A DNA stretch of 46,409 bases from an uncultured Caulobacteraceae bacterium (GCA_903929535.1 CAIYVC010000089.1:1-46409), one strand, 5' to 3'. Counted from the first letter of the stretch, positions 16,904-24,333 are shown. The notes: generated from the sequence alone by a model not told the origin. Made by a program: numbers and translations.

Positions 16904-17659
16904 CTAGCCGCCGCGAGCGACGAACCAGCCGTTGCGGAAGCCCTGATCGGCCTTGCCGTAGAGGAAGGCTTGGCCGTCGGGCTGGGCCAGGCGGCCTCCG
17001 GCGGCGACAAGCACGGCGTGGGCGGCGGCGATGTCCCATTCCATGGTGGGGCCGTGACGCGGATAGATGTCGGCGGACCCCTCGGCGATGATGCAGAGCT
17101 TGATCGAGCTGTCCATCGCCAGGGTCTCGGCGAAGCCGTACTGCGCCTTCAGCGCCTCAGCCTCCTCGGGCTTCATGGTGTGGCTGATCAGGGCCACCGC
17201 CTGATCCGACCAGGAGCGCACGTGGACCGCCTCGCCTTTTCCCGCGAAGGGGCGGCGCTCGCAGCCTTGATCCGTGGTGTACCAGGTGCGGCCCTGGACC
17301 GGCGCCGCCACGGCCCCGGCCACGGGCAGGCCGTTCTCCACCAGACCGATGTTGACGGTGAAATGGCTGTCGCCGCGCACGAACGCCTTGGTCCCGTCCA
17401 GCGGGTCCACCAGGAAGAAGCGCGGGCCGATGGCCGAGGGGGTTCCGAAGGCGGCGGCGTCCTCCTCGGCGATGATCGGGACGTCGGGGAAGGTGGCGCG
17501 CAGCCGCGCCAGGATCACCTTTTCCGCCGCATGGTCGGCCTCGGTCACCGGGGAGGCGTCGCTCTTGTGGCTCATGGCGAACTCGCCCCGCCACAGGGGC
17601 AGGATGACCGCCGAGGCCTCTTCGACGATGGCCGCGAGCAGGGGGCCGATATTGGTCAT
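16904..17659 (-). CDS. cysQ: 3'(2'),5'-bisphosphate nucleotidase CysQ (inositol monophosphatase family)
   Basis: 251-residue Mg-dependent phosphatase that hydrolyses 3'-phosphoadenosine 5'-phosphate from sulfate assimilation. The metal-binding signatures are all present: PVTEADHAAE, PIIAEEDAA, FFLVDPLDGTKAFVRG and MEWDIAAAHAVLVAAGG. Length is normal. It is followed upstream, 9 nt away, by the DUF3553 gene, with which it forms a two-gene unit. Confidence 0.9.
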   Translation of the reverse strand: MTNIGPLLAAIVEEASAVILPLWRGEFAMSHKSDASPVTEADHAAEKVILARLRATFPDVPIIAEEDAAAFGTPSAIGPRFFLVDPLDGTKAFVRGDSHFTVNIGLVENGLPVAGAVAAPVQGRTWYTTDQGCERRPFAGKGEAVHVRSWSDQAVALISHTMKPEEAEALKAQYGFAETLAMDSSIKLCIIAEGSADIYPRHGPTMEWDIAAAHAVLVAAGGRLAQPDGQAFLYGKADQGFRNGWFVARGG

Positions 17660-17668
17660 GGAGCGACG

Positions 17669-17854
17669 CTACTCTCTAGGATCGGGGCCGACATAGGCCA
17701 GGCGCACATGGTTGGTGTCGATCACCCGCTTGCCCGCATCCTGGAAATTGACGGTGACGCGGGAGCCGACCACGGTCTGGACCTGACCCAGGCCCCAGCT
17801 CTCCTGGCCCGGATGGCGCACCAGGGCGCCCGGCTCGATGAAGGGGTCGATCAC
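17669..17854 (-). CDS. DUF3553 small protein
   Basis: 61-residue protein (PGALVRHPGQESWGLGQVQT; VNFQDAGKRVIDTNHVRL) matching the short beta-rich DUF3553 pattern, in which the conserved VRHP..WGxGQV core resembles a Tudor/CarD-like strand motif. Function is unknown. GTG 17854 is the likely start; the extended frame to 18016 runs antisense through chpT and is an artefact. It is divergent from chpT and followed by cysQ. Confidence 0.8.
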   Translation of the reverse strand: MIDPFIEPGALVRHPGQESWGLGQVQTVVGSRVTVNFQDAGKRVIDTNHVRLAYVGPDPRE

Positions 17855-17917
17855 GCGGCCTGTTTGGCATGGCGGCGCCGTTTCCCAAAGCGGCAAATCA
17901 GGCCAACCTCGCCGGCC

Positions 17918-18598
17918 ATGCTCGATGTTCAAGACCCATCCATGATGACCCCGGACGCCGCCAAACCGGTCCCGCAAGCGGAGCTCGCCGCCCATCTGGC
18001 GGGGCGCCTCTGCCACGACATGATCAGCCCGGTGTCGGCGATCGTCTCTGGCCTGGACCTCCTGGAAGACCCCTCCGCCCAGGACATGCGCGAGGACGCC
18101 ATGGGCCTGATCGACCAGAGCGCGCGCAAGTTGGCGGTGATCCTGTCCTTCGCCCGCGTCGCCTACGGCTCATCGGCCTCGGCGGAGACCTTCGACCCCA
18201 AAGATCTGGAGACCCTGACCCGCTCCATCTTCGGCCATGTGCGCGCCGAGCTGGACTGGGCGGTGGACAGCGAGCGCCTGGATAAGCCGGCGGCCCGCGC
18301 CCTGCTCAATCTGGCCCAGCTGGGCGTCACGGCCCTGCCCATGGGCGGCCAGGCGCGGCTGACGGTGCAGACCCCTCCGGACCAGACCGTGGTGATGCTT
18401 GAGGCGCGCGGCGCGCGCGCGCGGCTGCGCCCCGAAGCGCTGGCGGGCCTGCGGGGCGAGACCTCCAGCGAGGGCCTGCCCGGCCAGTGGGTGCAACCCT
18501 ACTATCTGCACGCCCTGGTGACCGACGCGGGCGGGCGGTTGACCTGCGCCGTCGAGGAAGAAACCATCACGGTCAGCGCCTATCTTCCACGGACATAA
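17918..18598 (+). CDS. chpT: Histidine phosphotransferase ChpT
   Basis: 226-residue phosphotransferase that relays phosphate from CckA to CtrA and CpdR. The signature LAGRLCHDMISPVSAIVSGL carries His33, the phosphoryl-accepting residue, in a two-helix dimerisation domain (to about residue 95). A degenerate kinase-like domain without ATP-binding motifs follows (RARLRPEALAGLRGE; GLPGQWVQPYYLHALV). The start at 17918 puts the histidine at 33, as I remember for Caulobacter ChpT; ATG 17942 is an alternative and neither has a strong ribosome site. The much longer open frame upstream is antisense to cysQ and spurious. Confidence 0.92.
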   Translation: MLDVQDPSMMTPDAAKPVPQAELAAHLAGRLCHDMISPVSAIVSGLDLLEDPSAQDMREDAMGLIDQSARKLAVILSFARVAYGSSASAETFDPKDLETLTRSIFGHVRAELDWAVDSERLDKPAARALLNLAQLGVTALPMGGQARLTVQTPPDQTVVMLEARGARARLRPEALAGLRGETSSEGLPGQWVQPYYLHALVTDAGGRLTCAVEEETITVSAYLPRT

Positions 18599-18631
18599 AA
18601 TCGGACGGCGCCGCGCCCCGCGTGAAGGTTC

Positions 18632-18640
18632 CTTAACCAT
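18632..18640 (+). promoter_or_regulatory. Possible CtrA half-site (TTAACCAT)
   Basis: TTAACCATG occurs 40 nt upstream of the receiver gene start. TTAACCAT is a common CtrA half-site form in Caulobacterales; no second half is seen at the right spacing, so it is weak evidence. Confidence 0.25.
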
Positions 18641-18676
18641 GCCTGCGCCAGATAAATGCCCGAGGAGATCCGGCCG

Positions 18677-19042
18677 GTGAAAACCTGTCTCGTGGTCGAC
18701 GACAGCCGCGTGGTTCGCAAGGTTGCCCGTCGCATTCTTGAAGAGCTCGACTTTGAAGTCGCGGAGGCGTCCGACGGCATGGAGGCGCTCGCCTGGTGCC
18801 GGACCGATATGCCTCGCGCCATTCTGCTGGACTGGAACATGCCGGTGCTGAACGGAATCGAATTCCTGCAGCAGCTGCGCCGCGAGCCGGGCGGCGACAA
18901 GCCGGTGGTGGTGTTCTGCAGCGTGGAAAACGATCCGGACCATATCGGCCAGGCCCTGGAGCACGGCGCGTCCGAGTACATCATGAAGCCGTTCGACAGC
19001 GACATCATCGAGTCCAAGTTCGTCGAGGCGGGCCTTCTATGA
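18677..19042 (+). CDS. Single-domain CheY-like response regulator
   Basis: 121-residue stand-alone receiver domain with phospho-acceptor Asp52 (AILLDWNMPVLNG), acidic pair Asp8-Asp9 (LVVDDSR) and the conserved Lys in YIMKPFD. The GTG at 18677 is chosen because AGGAG lies 9 nt upstream; the ATG at 18656 has no ribosome site. Its stop overlaps the cheR start (ATGA), so the pair is co-translated. The gene directly follows chpT, as I recall for C. crescentus. It is probably a chemotaxis or motility regulator, but without an output domain the target cannot be read from sequence. Confidence 0.9.
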   Translation: MKTCLVVDDSRVVRKVARRILEELDFEVAEASDGMEALAWCRTDMPRAILLDWNMPVLNGIEFLQQLRREPGGDKPVVVFCSVENDPDHIGQALEHGASEYIMKPFDSDIIESKFVEAGLL

Positions 19043-19857
19043 CGTTTGACGAGATCCATGCCCTGGCCGACCTGGTTCGCCGCCGTTCGGGCGTGATCGT
19101 CGACGTCGACAAGACCTATGTCATCGAGACCCGCCTGGCGGCGGTGGCGCGCCGGGCCGGTTTCACCACCATCGGCGAGCTAATCCGCGAGCTGATGCAC
19201 AAGCGCGACGAGACCCTGACCTGGTCGGTGGTGGAGGCGATCGCCTCGACCGAGACCCAGTTCTTTCGTGACCGGACGCCCTTCCAGCAGATGCGCGACG
19301 ACATCCTGCCGGCCCTGGCCGCTCGGCGCAGCGGGCCGGTCAAGATCTGGAGCCTGGGCTGCTCCACGGGGCAGGAGCCCTATTCTCTGGCGATGCTGGC
19401 GGACGAAGAGGGCGGCCGGCACCCGGGCATGAAGCTGGAAATCCTGGGCGGCGACCTTTCCGAACGGTGCCTGGAAAAGGCCAACAGCGGCCTCTACACC
19501 CAGTTCGAGGTGCAGCGGGGGCTACCCGCCCGCCTGCTGGTCAAATATTTCGACAAGATCGACGACGCCTGGGTCCTGGACCCGCGCATCCGCCACGCGG
19601 TGCAGCTGTCGCGGCTGAATCTGCTGACCGATATCCGGGGCTCAGGCCCGTTCGACGTCATCTTTTGCCGCAACGTCCTGTCTTCCTTCGATCCGCCGAC
19701 GCGCAAGGCGGTGCTGGAACGGCTGGCGGGGGTGCTGGCGACGGATGGCTATCTGATGCTGGGCATCAATGAAACGGTGGCCTCCCCCGCCTTCCGCGCC
19801 CAACCGGACAAGCAGGGCCTCTACGTTCGCGACCCCGCTTTCCAAGCAGCGGCCTAG
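19039..19857 (+). CDS. cheR: CheR-type protein-glutamate O-methyltransferase
   Basis: 272-residue SAM-dependent methyltransferase that methylates glutamates on chemoreceptors. The N-terminal helical domain (about 1-75; ADLVRRRSGVIVDVDKTYVI) is followed by TETQFFRD, the SAM-binding loop SLGCSTGQEPYSLAM, LGGDLSERCLEKA and FDVIFCRNVLSSFDPPTR, all CheR hallmarks. Its start overlaps the receiver stop. No receptor, CheA or CheB gene is nearby, so it is an orphan module or acts with a chemotaxis cluster elsewhere. Confidence 0.92.
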   Translation: MTFDEIHALADLVRRRSGVIVDVDKTYVIETRLAAVARRAGFTTIGELIRELMHKRDETLTWSVVEAIASTETQFFRDRTPFQQMRDDILPALAARRSGPVKIWSLGCSTGQEPYSLAMLADEEGGRHPGMKLEILGGDLSERCLEKANSGLYTQFEVQRGLPARLLVKYFDKIDDAWVLDPRIRHAVQLSRLNLLTDIRGSGPFDVIFCRNVLSSFDPPTRKAVLERLAGVLATDGYLMLGINETVASPAFRAQPDKQGLYVRDPAFQAAA

Positions 19858-19871
19858 CTCCAGAATCACAA

Positions 19872-19893
19872 AACCCCGCCGGTGAGGGCGGGG
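19872..19893 (-). terminator. Intrinsic terminator of the entericidin-like gene
   Basis: CCCCGCC / GGCGGGG stem with a GGTGAG-type loop, followed on the minus strand by TTTTG. A second perfect hairpin (ACGGAAGC-CGAA-GCTTCCGT, 19903-19922) lies between it and the stop codon, so two stem-loops sit in tandem. The T-run side favours minus-strand use; cheR converges from the other side and may share it. Confidence 0.8.
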
Positions 19894-19925
19894 CTCTGCA
19901 GCACGGAAGCCGAAGCTTCCGTCGC

Positions 19926-20060
19926 TTACTTGGCGTCGCGAGCGGTTTCCGTCACGGCCTTGCCGGCGGACGAAACGTCCTTGCCGGCGCCTTCAACGGT
20001 ATTGCAGGCCGAAACGGCCAGGCCGGCGGCCACGATCATCAGAACAACGAGCTTACGCAT
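19926..20060 (-). CDS. Entericidin EcnA/B-type small lipoprotein
   Basis: 44-residue lipoprotein. A signal sequence ends in the lipobox VSAC (Cys19), followed by the typical entericidin tail (NTVEGAGKDVSSAGKAVTET). Such proteins are small envelope lipoproteins often induced by stress. ATG 20060 is chosen because AGGGG lies 9 nt upstream; a second ATG at 20069 sits directly on that site. A canonical EcfG promoter lies about 40 nt upstream. The longer frame to 20171 is an artefact. Confidence 0.9.
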   Translation of the reverse strand: MRKLVVLMIVAAGLAVSACNTVEGAGKDVSSAGKAVTETARDAK

Positions 20061-20098
20061 TGGAGACATCCCCTGTGAATTTGGACTAGCGGACAAGG

Positions 20099-20123
20099 AA
20101 CGCCTACGCTGCAGCTTGGTTCC
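20099..20123 (-). promoter_or_regulatory. EcfG promoter of the entericidin-like gene
   Basis: On the minus strand GGAAC (20123-20119), 16-nt spacer, CGTT (20102-20099). This matches the alphaproteobacterial general-stress sigma consensus. It lies over the last codons of phyK, and the predicted transcript starts about 30 nt before the ATG. Confidence 0.85.
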
Positions 20124-21831
20124 CCCCGTCCGGATGGGTCGGCCCCGTGTCGGAGTCCGACGGGCGGCCATGCTCGCCCGGGGTCGGGAAGACCAGGCGG
20201 GCGGTAATGCCGCCCCGGGCGTTCTGCACGATCTCGCAGCGGCCGCGCAGCTGGCGGGCGAAAGCGGTCATCAGGGTGCGCCCGACTCCCTCGCCCACCT
20301 GAGCGGGCGGACCTTTGCCGCCGTCATCAGTGATCTCCAGACAGCCCTCCTCGTCCTTCAGGGTAAAGCGCACGTGCAACGCGCCTCCCGAGGGTCCGAA
20401 GGCATGTTTCTGGGCGTTGGAGATGGCCTCCACCGCGAACAGGGCCAGGGGCGCCAGCTTGTCTGGGTCGACGATCAGCTCGTCGGCCTCCAGGTCGGTG
20501 CGGATCGCAGCGGAATGGCCTCCCTCCGACTGGATGATCTGGGCGATCAGCTCCTCCAGGAAGATGCGCAGGTCGACCCGCTTGAGGTCCGGCCCCTGGT
20601 AGAGGGCGCGGTAGATCAGGGCCAAAGCACCGATGCGCTGGCGGGTGTCGGACATGGCCGCGCGCGCCGCCGGGTCGGTCAGGGCGCGCTGCTGCATGTT
20701 GAGCAGGGAGGTGATCACCTGCAGGTTGTTCTTCACCCGGTGATGGATTTCGCGCATCAGCCCGTCCTTCTGGGCGAGGCTGTCGCGCAGGGACTGGTCG
20801 CGCTGGGCGATGGCCTCGGCCATCACGTCCAGGGTGTGGGCCAGGGCGCGCACCTCGAGGGGCGCCTGCTGGGCCTGCAGCGGCCGCACGGTGAAGCGCC
20901 CACGCGCATAGATGGCGGCGATCCGGTCCAGATAATGTAGCCAGCGCACCACCACACGCTCAGTCACTACCCACACCGCCAGCAAAGCCAGGGTGAAGGC
21001 GGCCAGGGGGAAGAGCAGGGTCGACAGCGGGTTGAACCGCGCCCAGGAGGCCAGGCCCCGGTCCGGCGCCGACAGCACCACGGTGATATCGCGCAACAGG
21101 GGCGCCACGGCGAACACCCGCTCTTCGCCCGACGTGTCGCGCGCACGGAACAGGGAAGGGGCAGCCCCTGGGCCGGCAGCGGGCAGGGGCGCGAAGGCGG
21201 CGGGCTTGGTGCGGATCAGGTAATTACCCCCCCGGTCGGCCAGAGCCACCTCGGTGCCCACGGGCAGGCTGCGGTCGGAGAGGTCGGGTTTCAGGTCGCT
21301 GAGCGGGATGAGGGCGGCCACGGCGCCGGAAAAAGCCCCGTCGGGACCGGAATCGCGCACGGCGATCAGCACGGCGGGAACGTTGGCGTAGACGCGGGCG
21401 GGAGCACGGGTGACCACCACTCGCTCGCCGCTCTTCAGTCCCTGGAACCAGGCCGACTGGGAACGGCCGGGATCGGGGCCCACGGTTCCGGCGGCGCAGG
21501 ACACCCGGCCCAGGGCGTCCAGCCGGATAATGTTGGCGAACCCGCCGCCCGAACGGCTGAGGGCCTCGGCCAGTCGCGGCGAGCATTGCAGGCCGATGGC
21601 CTCTGGGCTGAGGGTCTCCAGCAACACCTCAGCGCTCTGCATGCGCACCCGGGCGGTGGCGGCGGTGCGCTCCGCAGCGGCTGTAAGGCTGGTGCGCCGC
21701 TCTTCAGCGTCTCGGCGGAAAGAAACCACGGACTGGGCGGCGCCGAGCAAAAGCACCGGCATCAGGGCGACGGCCAAGGCCACGCCCAATCTCAGTCTGA
21801 TGGTCAGCGGGCCCCACGCCAACCTGGTCAT
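20104..21831 (-). CDS. phyK: PhyK-type sensor histidine kinase (HisKA_2/HWE class) of the general stress response
   Basis: 575 residues. Membrane segment 1 (about 11-35), a periplasmic sensory region (about 36-268), membrane segment 2 (about 270-292), a HAMP-like linker, then a HisKA_2 domain with phospho-acceptor His364 in MREIHHRVKNNLQVI and a catalytic domain (FAVEAISNAQKHAFG; LEITDDGGKGPP). In Caulobacter PhyK phosphorylates PhyR to release EcfG from NepR. Its start lies 4 nt beyond the ecfG stop, so it is the last gene of a nepR-ecfG-phyK operon and should be positively autoregulated. Confidence 0.92.
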   Translation of the reverse strand: MTRLAWGPLTIRLRLGVALAVALMPVLLLGAAQSVVSFRRDAEERRTSLTAAAERTAATARVRMQSAEVLLETLSPEAIGLQCSPRLAEALSRSGGGFANIIRLDALGRVSCAAGTVGPDPGRSQSAWFQGLKSGERVVVTRAPARVYANVPAVLIAVRDSGPDGAFSGAVAALIPLSDLKPDLSDRSLPVGTEVALADRGGNYLIRTKPAAFAPLPAAGPGAAPSLFRARDTSGEERVFAVAPLLRDITVVLSAPDRGLASWARFNPLSTLLFPLAAFTLALLAVWVVTERVVVRWLHYLDRIAAIYARGRFTVRPLQAQQAPLEVRALAHTLDVMAEAIAQRDQSLRDSLAQKDGLMREIHHRVKNNLQVITSLLNMQQRALTDPAARAAMSDTRQRIGALALIYRALYQGPDLKRVDLRIFLEELIAQIIQSEGGHSAAIRTDLEADELIVDPDKLAPLALFAVEAISNAQKHAFGPSGGALHVRFTLKDEEGCLEITDDGGKGPPAQVGEGVGRTLMTAFARQLRGRCEIVQNARGGITARLVFPTPGEHGRPSDSDTGPTHPDGGNQAAA

Positions 21832-21835
21832 CGTC

Positions 21836-22441
21836 TCACCTCGGCGTGCTCAACCGCTCCGCGTCGGCGAGGATGGAGCGCATCGCGTCGCCAGCGGATT
21901 TACCGTCGCGCGTATAGGCTCCGAGTTCCAGAATTCCTTGCAGCGCGCGGCGCGCGCGGCTGACCCGGCTCTTCACCGTTCCCACGGCGCAGCCGCAGAT
22001 CTCGGCCGCTTCCTCGTAGGCGAAGCCGCCGGCTCCGACCAGGATCAGCGCCTCGCGCTGTTCGGGGGGCAGCATGCCCAGGCCCAGACGCAGCTCGTCC
22101 AGCGCCACCGGCGATTCCGGATCGTCCACGGCCATCAGGGTGCGTTCGGCGGCTTCCTGGTCCAGCTGGATCTGACGCCAGGAGCGGCGCTTCTCCGAAT
22201 AGAACTGGTTGCGCAGGATCATGAAGGTCCAGGCCTTCATATTGGTGCCCATCTGATAGCTGGCCCGGGCGTCCCAGGCCTTGATCAGGGCGTCCTGCGC
22301 CAGGTCGTCGGCGCCGGTCGGATCGCCGGCCAGGGTGCGGGCGAAGGCGCGCAGATGAGGGATCAGGGCGACGAGTTCAGCCTTGAAGGCCGCTTCCCGC
22401 TTGGGATCGGCCATGTCGTCCTGTTCGCGAGGCTCGCGCAT
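21836..22441 (-). CDS. ecfG: General stress ECF sigma factor EcfG (SigT)
   Basis: 201-residue ECF sigma factor (group 15, EcfG). Region 2 (about 20-90: LRAFARTLAGDPTGADDLAQ; QDALIKAWDARASYQMGTNM; WTFMILRNQFYSEKRR) recognises the -10 element and region 4 (about 115-170: LPPEQREALILVGAGGFAYE; CAVGTVKSRVSRARRAL) the -35 element. Held inactive by NepR until PhyR is phosphorylated. Its ATG overlaps the nepR stop by 1 nt (TAATG), with GAAGAG as ribosome site. Eight matching promoters are present in this window. Confidence 0.96.
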   Translation of the reverse strand: MREPREQDDMADPKREAAFKAELVALIPHLRAFARTLAGDPTGADDLAQDALIKAWDARASYQMGTNMKAWTFMILRNQFYSEKRRSWRQIQLDQEAAERTLMAVDDPESPVALDELRLGLGMLPPEQREALILVGAGGFAYEEAAEICGCAVGTVKSRVSRARRALQGILELGAYTRDGKSAGDAMRSILADAERLSTPR

Positions 22442-22671
22442 TACTCTTCACCCGACTTTTGGTCGGCGCGTTTGAGGATGCTGAGGAACTCGTCGGGAAC
22501 AGGCTCGTTGACCACCTGGTCGAACATTTGGCGCAGCTTCACGCCTATGGCCTGCTGGCGCAGACGCGCCTCATCCAGGGACGGGTCGCTTTTACGGCGC
22601 GGATCGGACTGCCTTTGATCGATCATTTTATCGGCCGGCGCTTTTGCGCCATCGCCCCCTCTGGTCTTCAT
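22441..22671 (-). CDS. nepR: Anti-sigma factor NepR
   Basis: 76 residues (61 if started at 22626). The conserved NepR core is QQAIGVKLRQMFDQVVNEPV followed by PDEFLSILKRAD, two helices that clamp EcfG and swap to PhyR~P. The N-terminus is variable. Start is unsettled: ATG 22671 is only about 4 nt from the predicted transcription start, while ATG 22626 overlaps the stop of a 9-codon leader frame. It is divergent from phyR, and both carry EcfG promoters in the shared 220-nt intergenic region. Confidence 0.9.
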   Translation of the reverse strand: MKTRGGDGAKAPADKMIDQRQSDPRRKSDPSLDEARLRQQAIGVKLRQMFDQVVNEPVPDEFLSILKRADQKSGEE

Positions 22672-22681
22672 GCCGGTCCAC

Positions 22682-22706
22682 AACGCCCCATGCGCCCGAG
22701 AGTTCC
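22682..22706 (-). promoter_or_regulatory. EcfG promoter of nepR-ecfG-phyK
   Basis: Minus strand GGAAC (22706-22702), 16-nt spacer, CGTT (22685-22682). It makes the sigma factor operon autoregulated. The predicted transcription start near 22675 is almost at the first ATG of nepR. Confidence 0.88.
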
Positions 22707-22746
22707 ATGCAGTTTCAAGCTTGGCCGTAAAAAATCAATCCAGACC

Positions 22747-22771
22747 GGAACTCGCTCGTCTGATGCACGTT
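22747..22771 (+). promoter_or_regulatory. EcfG promoter of phyR
   Basis: GGAAC (22747-22751), 16-nt spacer, CGTT (22768-22771). It gives a leader of about 113 nt before the phyR ATG, within which 22779-22786 can pair perfectly with 22852-22859. Confidence 0.9.
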
Positions 22772-22890
22772 GAGGCTTGGCAGCCTTGCCATGCCGGTCG
22801 GTCTGCGTCTTTCTGTCACACGTTTCCGGTCCAGGCCAAGCCATCCCCTACAGGCTGCCGGGCCCGTCCTACCTCGGGGGAGGATTTGAT

Positions 22891-23685
22891 ATGAGCCTGC
22901 TAGCCCGCATCGCGCCTCATCTGCCCTATGTGCGCCGCTACGCCCGCGCCCTTACCGGCGATCAGACCACCGGCGACAACTACGTCCGCGTGGCGCTGGA
23001 AGCCCTGGCCGCCGGGGAAACCCAGCTGGACGCCAACCTCACGCCTCGCGTCGCCCTCTACCGCGTGTTCCACGCCATCTGGTGCTCCACCGGAGCCCAG
23101 TTGGAAGCGCCGCAGGACGACAACGCCGCCGACGATACCTCGCACCGGCTGATGCGGATCGCGCCTCGCTCGCGCCAGGCCTTCCTGCTCACCGCCCTGG
23201 AAGGCTTCACCCCGTCCGAAGCCGCCCAGATCCTGGACACCGATTTCGAAGAGGTCGAACGCCTGATCGGCGAAGCCCAGACCGAGATCGACGCCGAGCT
23301 GGCGACCGACGTGCTGATTATCGAGGACGAGCCGGTCATCGCCGCCGATATCGAAGCGCTGGTGCGCGAACTGGGCCACGACGTGGTCGATATCGCCGCC
23401 ACCCGCCGCGAAGCCATCGAGGCCATCAACCGCAAGGTGCCGGGCCTTGTTTTGGCCGACATCCAGCTGGCTGACGGCTCGTCGGGCATCGACGCGGTGA
23501 AGGACATCCTGGCCCGCTTCAACGTGCCGGTGATCTTCATCACCGCCTTCCCCGAGCGTCTGCTGACCGGCGAGCGGCCCGAACCCACCTTCCTGATCAC
23601 CAAGCCCTTCCAGCCGGAAACGGTGAAGGCGGCGATCGGCCAGGCGCTGTTCTTCCACCCCTCCTCGCGGCGCCAAGCGGCCTAG
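22891..23685 (+). CDS. phyR: PhyR, general stress response anti-anti-sigma regulator
   Basis: 264 residues. The N-terminal ECF-sigma-like domain (about 1-130; LARIAPHLPYVRRYARALTG; APRSRQAFLLTALEGFTPSE) mimics EcfG and binds NepR. The C-terminal receiver (about 140-260) has EDE at 145-147, phospho-acceptor Asp190 (LVLADIQLADG), Thr in FITAFPE and Lys in LITKPF. Phosphorylation exposes the sigma-like domain and sequesters NepR. ATG 22891 follows GGGAGG at good spacing; the open frame from 22777 is leader sequence. Confidence 0.96.
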   Translation: MSLLARIAPHLPYVRRYARALTGDQTTGDNYVRVALEALAAGETQLDANLTPRVALYRVFHAIWCSTGAQLEAPQDDNAADDTSHRLMRIAPRSRQAFLLTALEGFTPSEAAQILDTDFEEVERLIGEAQTEIDAELATDVLIIEDEPVIAADIEALVRELGHDVVDIAATRREAIEAINRKVPGLVLADIQLADGSSGIDAVKDILARFNVPVIFITAFPERLLTGERPEPTFLITKPFQPETVKAAIGQALFFHPSSRRQAA

Positions 23686-23695
23686 GACGGCGGCG

Positions 23696-23720
23696 GGAAC
23701 GCGGGCGCGAAGCCTGCGTT
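23696..23720 (+). promoter_or_regulatory. EcfG promoter of the first DUF1328 gene
   Basis: GGAAC (23696-23700), 16-nt spacer, CGTT (23717-23720), 10 nt past the phyR stop. The terminator-like hairpin at 23732-23756 lies only a few nucleotides downstream of the predicted start site. Confidence 0.85.
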
Positions 23721-23731
23721 TTGCAAGCGAT

Positions 23732-23756
23732 GGGGCCGCGGCCTGCGGCCCCTTTT
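23732..23756 (+). terminator. phyR terminator / leader hairpin of DUF1328 gene
   Basis: Perfect 8-bp stem GGGGCCGC / GCGGCCCC with GGCCT loop followed by TTTT. It has the form of an intrinsic terminator for phyR but lies inside the predicted leader of the DUF1328 transcript, about 5 nt from its 5' end. Confidence 0.75.
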
Positions 23757-23772
23757 GCTTCGGAGAACCGCC

Positions 23773-23946
23773 ATGCTCGGCTGGGCCCTGACTTTCGTGA
23801 TCCTCGCCATCATCGCCGGCCTGCTGGGCTTCGTCGCCCTGGCCGGTCTGGCCGCCACCATCGCCAAGGTGCTGTTCCTGATCTTCCTGGTGCTGCTGGT
23901 GATCAGCTTCGTGATGCGGGCGTTCCGCGGCGACTCGGTCGTCTAA
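23773..23946 (+). CDS. DUF1328 small membrane protein (first copy)
   Basis: 57 residues, almost entirely hydrophobic, with two membrane helices ([39 protein letters not shown]) and the DUF1328 pattern. Function is unknown; the family is commonly stress-induced in proteobacteria. ATG 23773 is preceded by GGAG 7 nt away. It is controlled by an EcfG promoter. A paralogue with the same promoter type lies at 27167-27340. Confidence 0.9.
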   Translation: MLGWALTFVILAIIAGLLGFVALAGLAATIAKVLFLIFLVLLVISFVMRAFRGDSVV

Positions 23947-23967
23947 GGGGCCAGATCGGAGCCGTGG

Positions 23968-23993
23968 CGCCGCCCGGACCTATCCGGGCGGCG
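23968..23993 (+). terminator. Strong hairpin after the first DUF1328 gene
   Basis: Perfect 11-bp stem CGCCGCCCGGA / TCCGGGCGGCG with a CCTA loop, 22 nt after the stop codon. There is no T-run, so it may be a 3' stabilising hairpin or a weak terminator. Confidence 0.55.
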
Positions 23994-24039
23994 ATGTTGC
24001 GGGCTTGCCAGTGACCTCGGCCATAGCCACCTTGGCGTC

Positions 24040-24333
24040 ATGAACAAACCCGCCGCCGCTCTTACCGCCCTGTTCCTGATCCTCGCCCCCGCCGCTCAGG
24101 CCCAGACACCCGCGCCGCGCATGGTCGGCGCCAAGGTCGTCGATGCCAAGGGCAAGGCCGTCGGCCAGATCGAGCGGGTCATCACCGGGCCGGAGGGCCA
24201 ACCGGTGCAGGTTCTGGTGCGGGTGGACCGCGTGCTGCGCACCCTGCCGGCCAACGCCCTGACCCCGGCGGCTGACGGCTACGCCTCAGTGCTGAGCCGC
24301 GCGGAGATCGCCGCCCTGCCGCCGTCGGAATAG
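24040..24333 (+). CDS. Secreted PRC-barrel-like small protein
   Basis: 97 residues with a signal peptide (cleavage after AQA, residue 21) and a short beta-rich domain (MVGAKVVDAKGKAVGQIERV; VQVLVRVDRVLRTLPANAL) of PRC-barrel type, found in small periplasmic proteins. Function is unknown. No EcfG promoter is seen directly upstream; the 93-nt gap after the DUF1328 gene contains only the hairpin at 23968. Confidence 0.75.
   Translation: MNKPAAALTALFLILAPAAQAQTPAPRMVGAKVVDAKGKAVGQIERVITGPEGQPVQVLVRVDRVLRTLPANALTPAADGYASVLSRAEIAALPPSE

Noticed and set aside
16970-17917. Long N-terminal extension of the chpT frame
   Set aside because: Antisense to cysQ and the DUF3553 gene; the conserved ChpT sequence begins only after 17918.
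20097-20121. Plus-strand GGAAC-N16-GGTT as an antisense promoter into phyK
   Set aside because: Explained by the palindromic ends of the minus-strand promoter of the entericidin-like gene; kept only as a remark.
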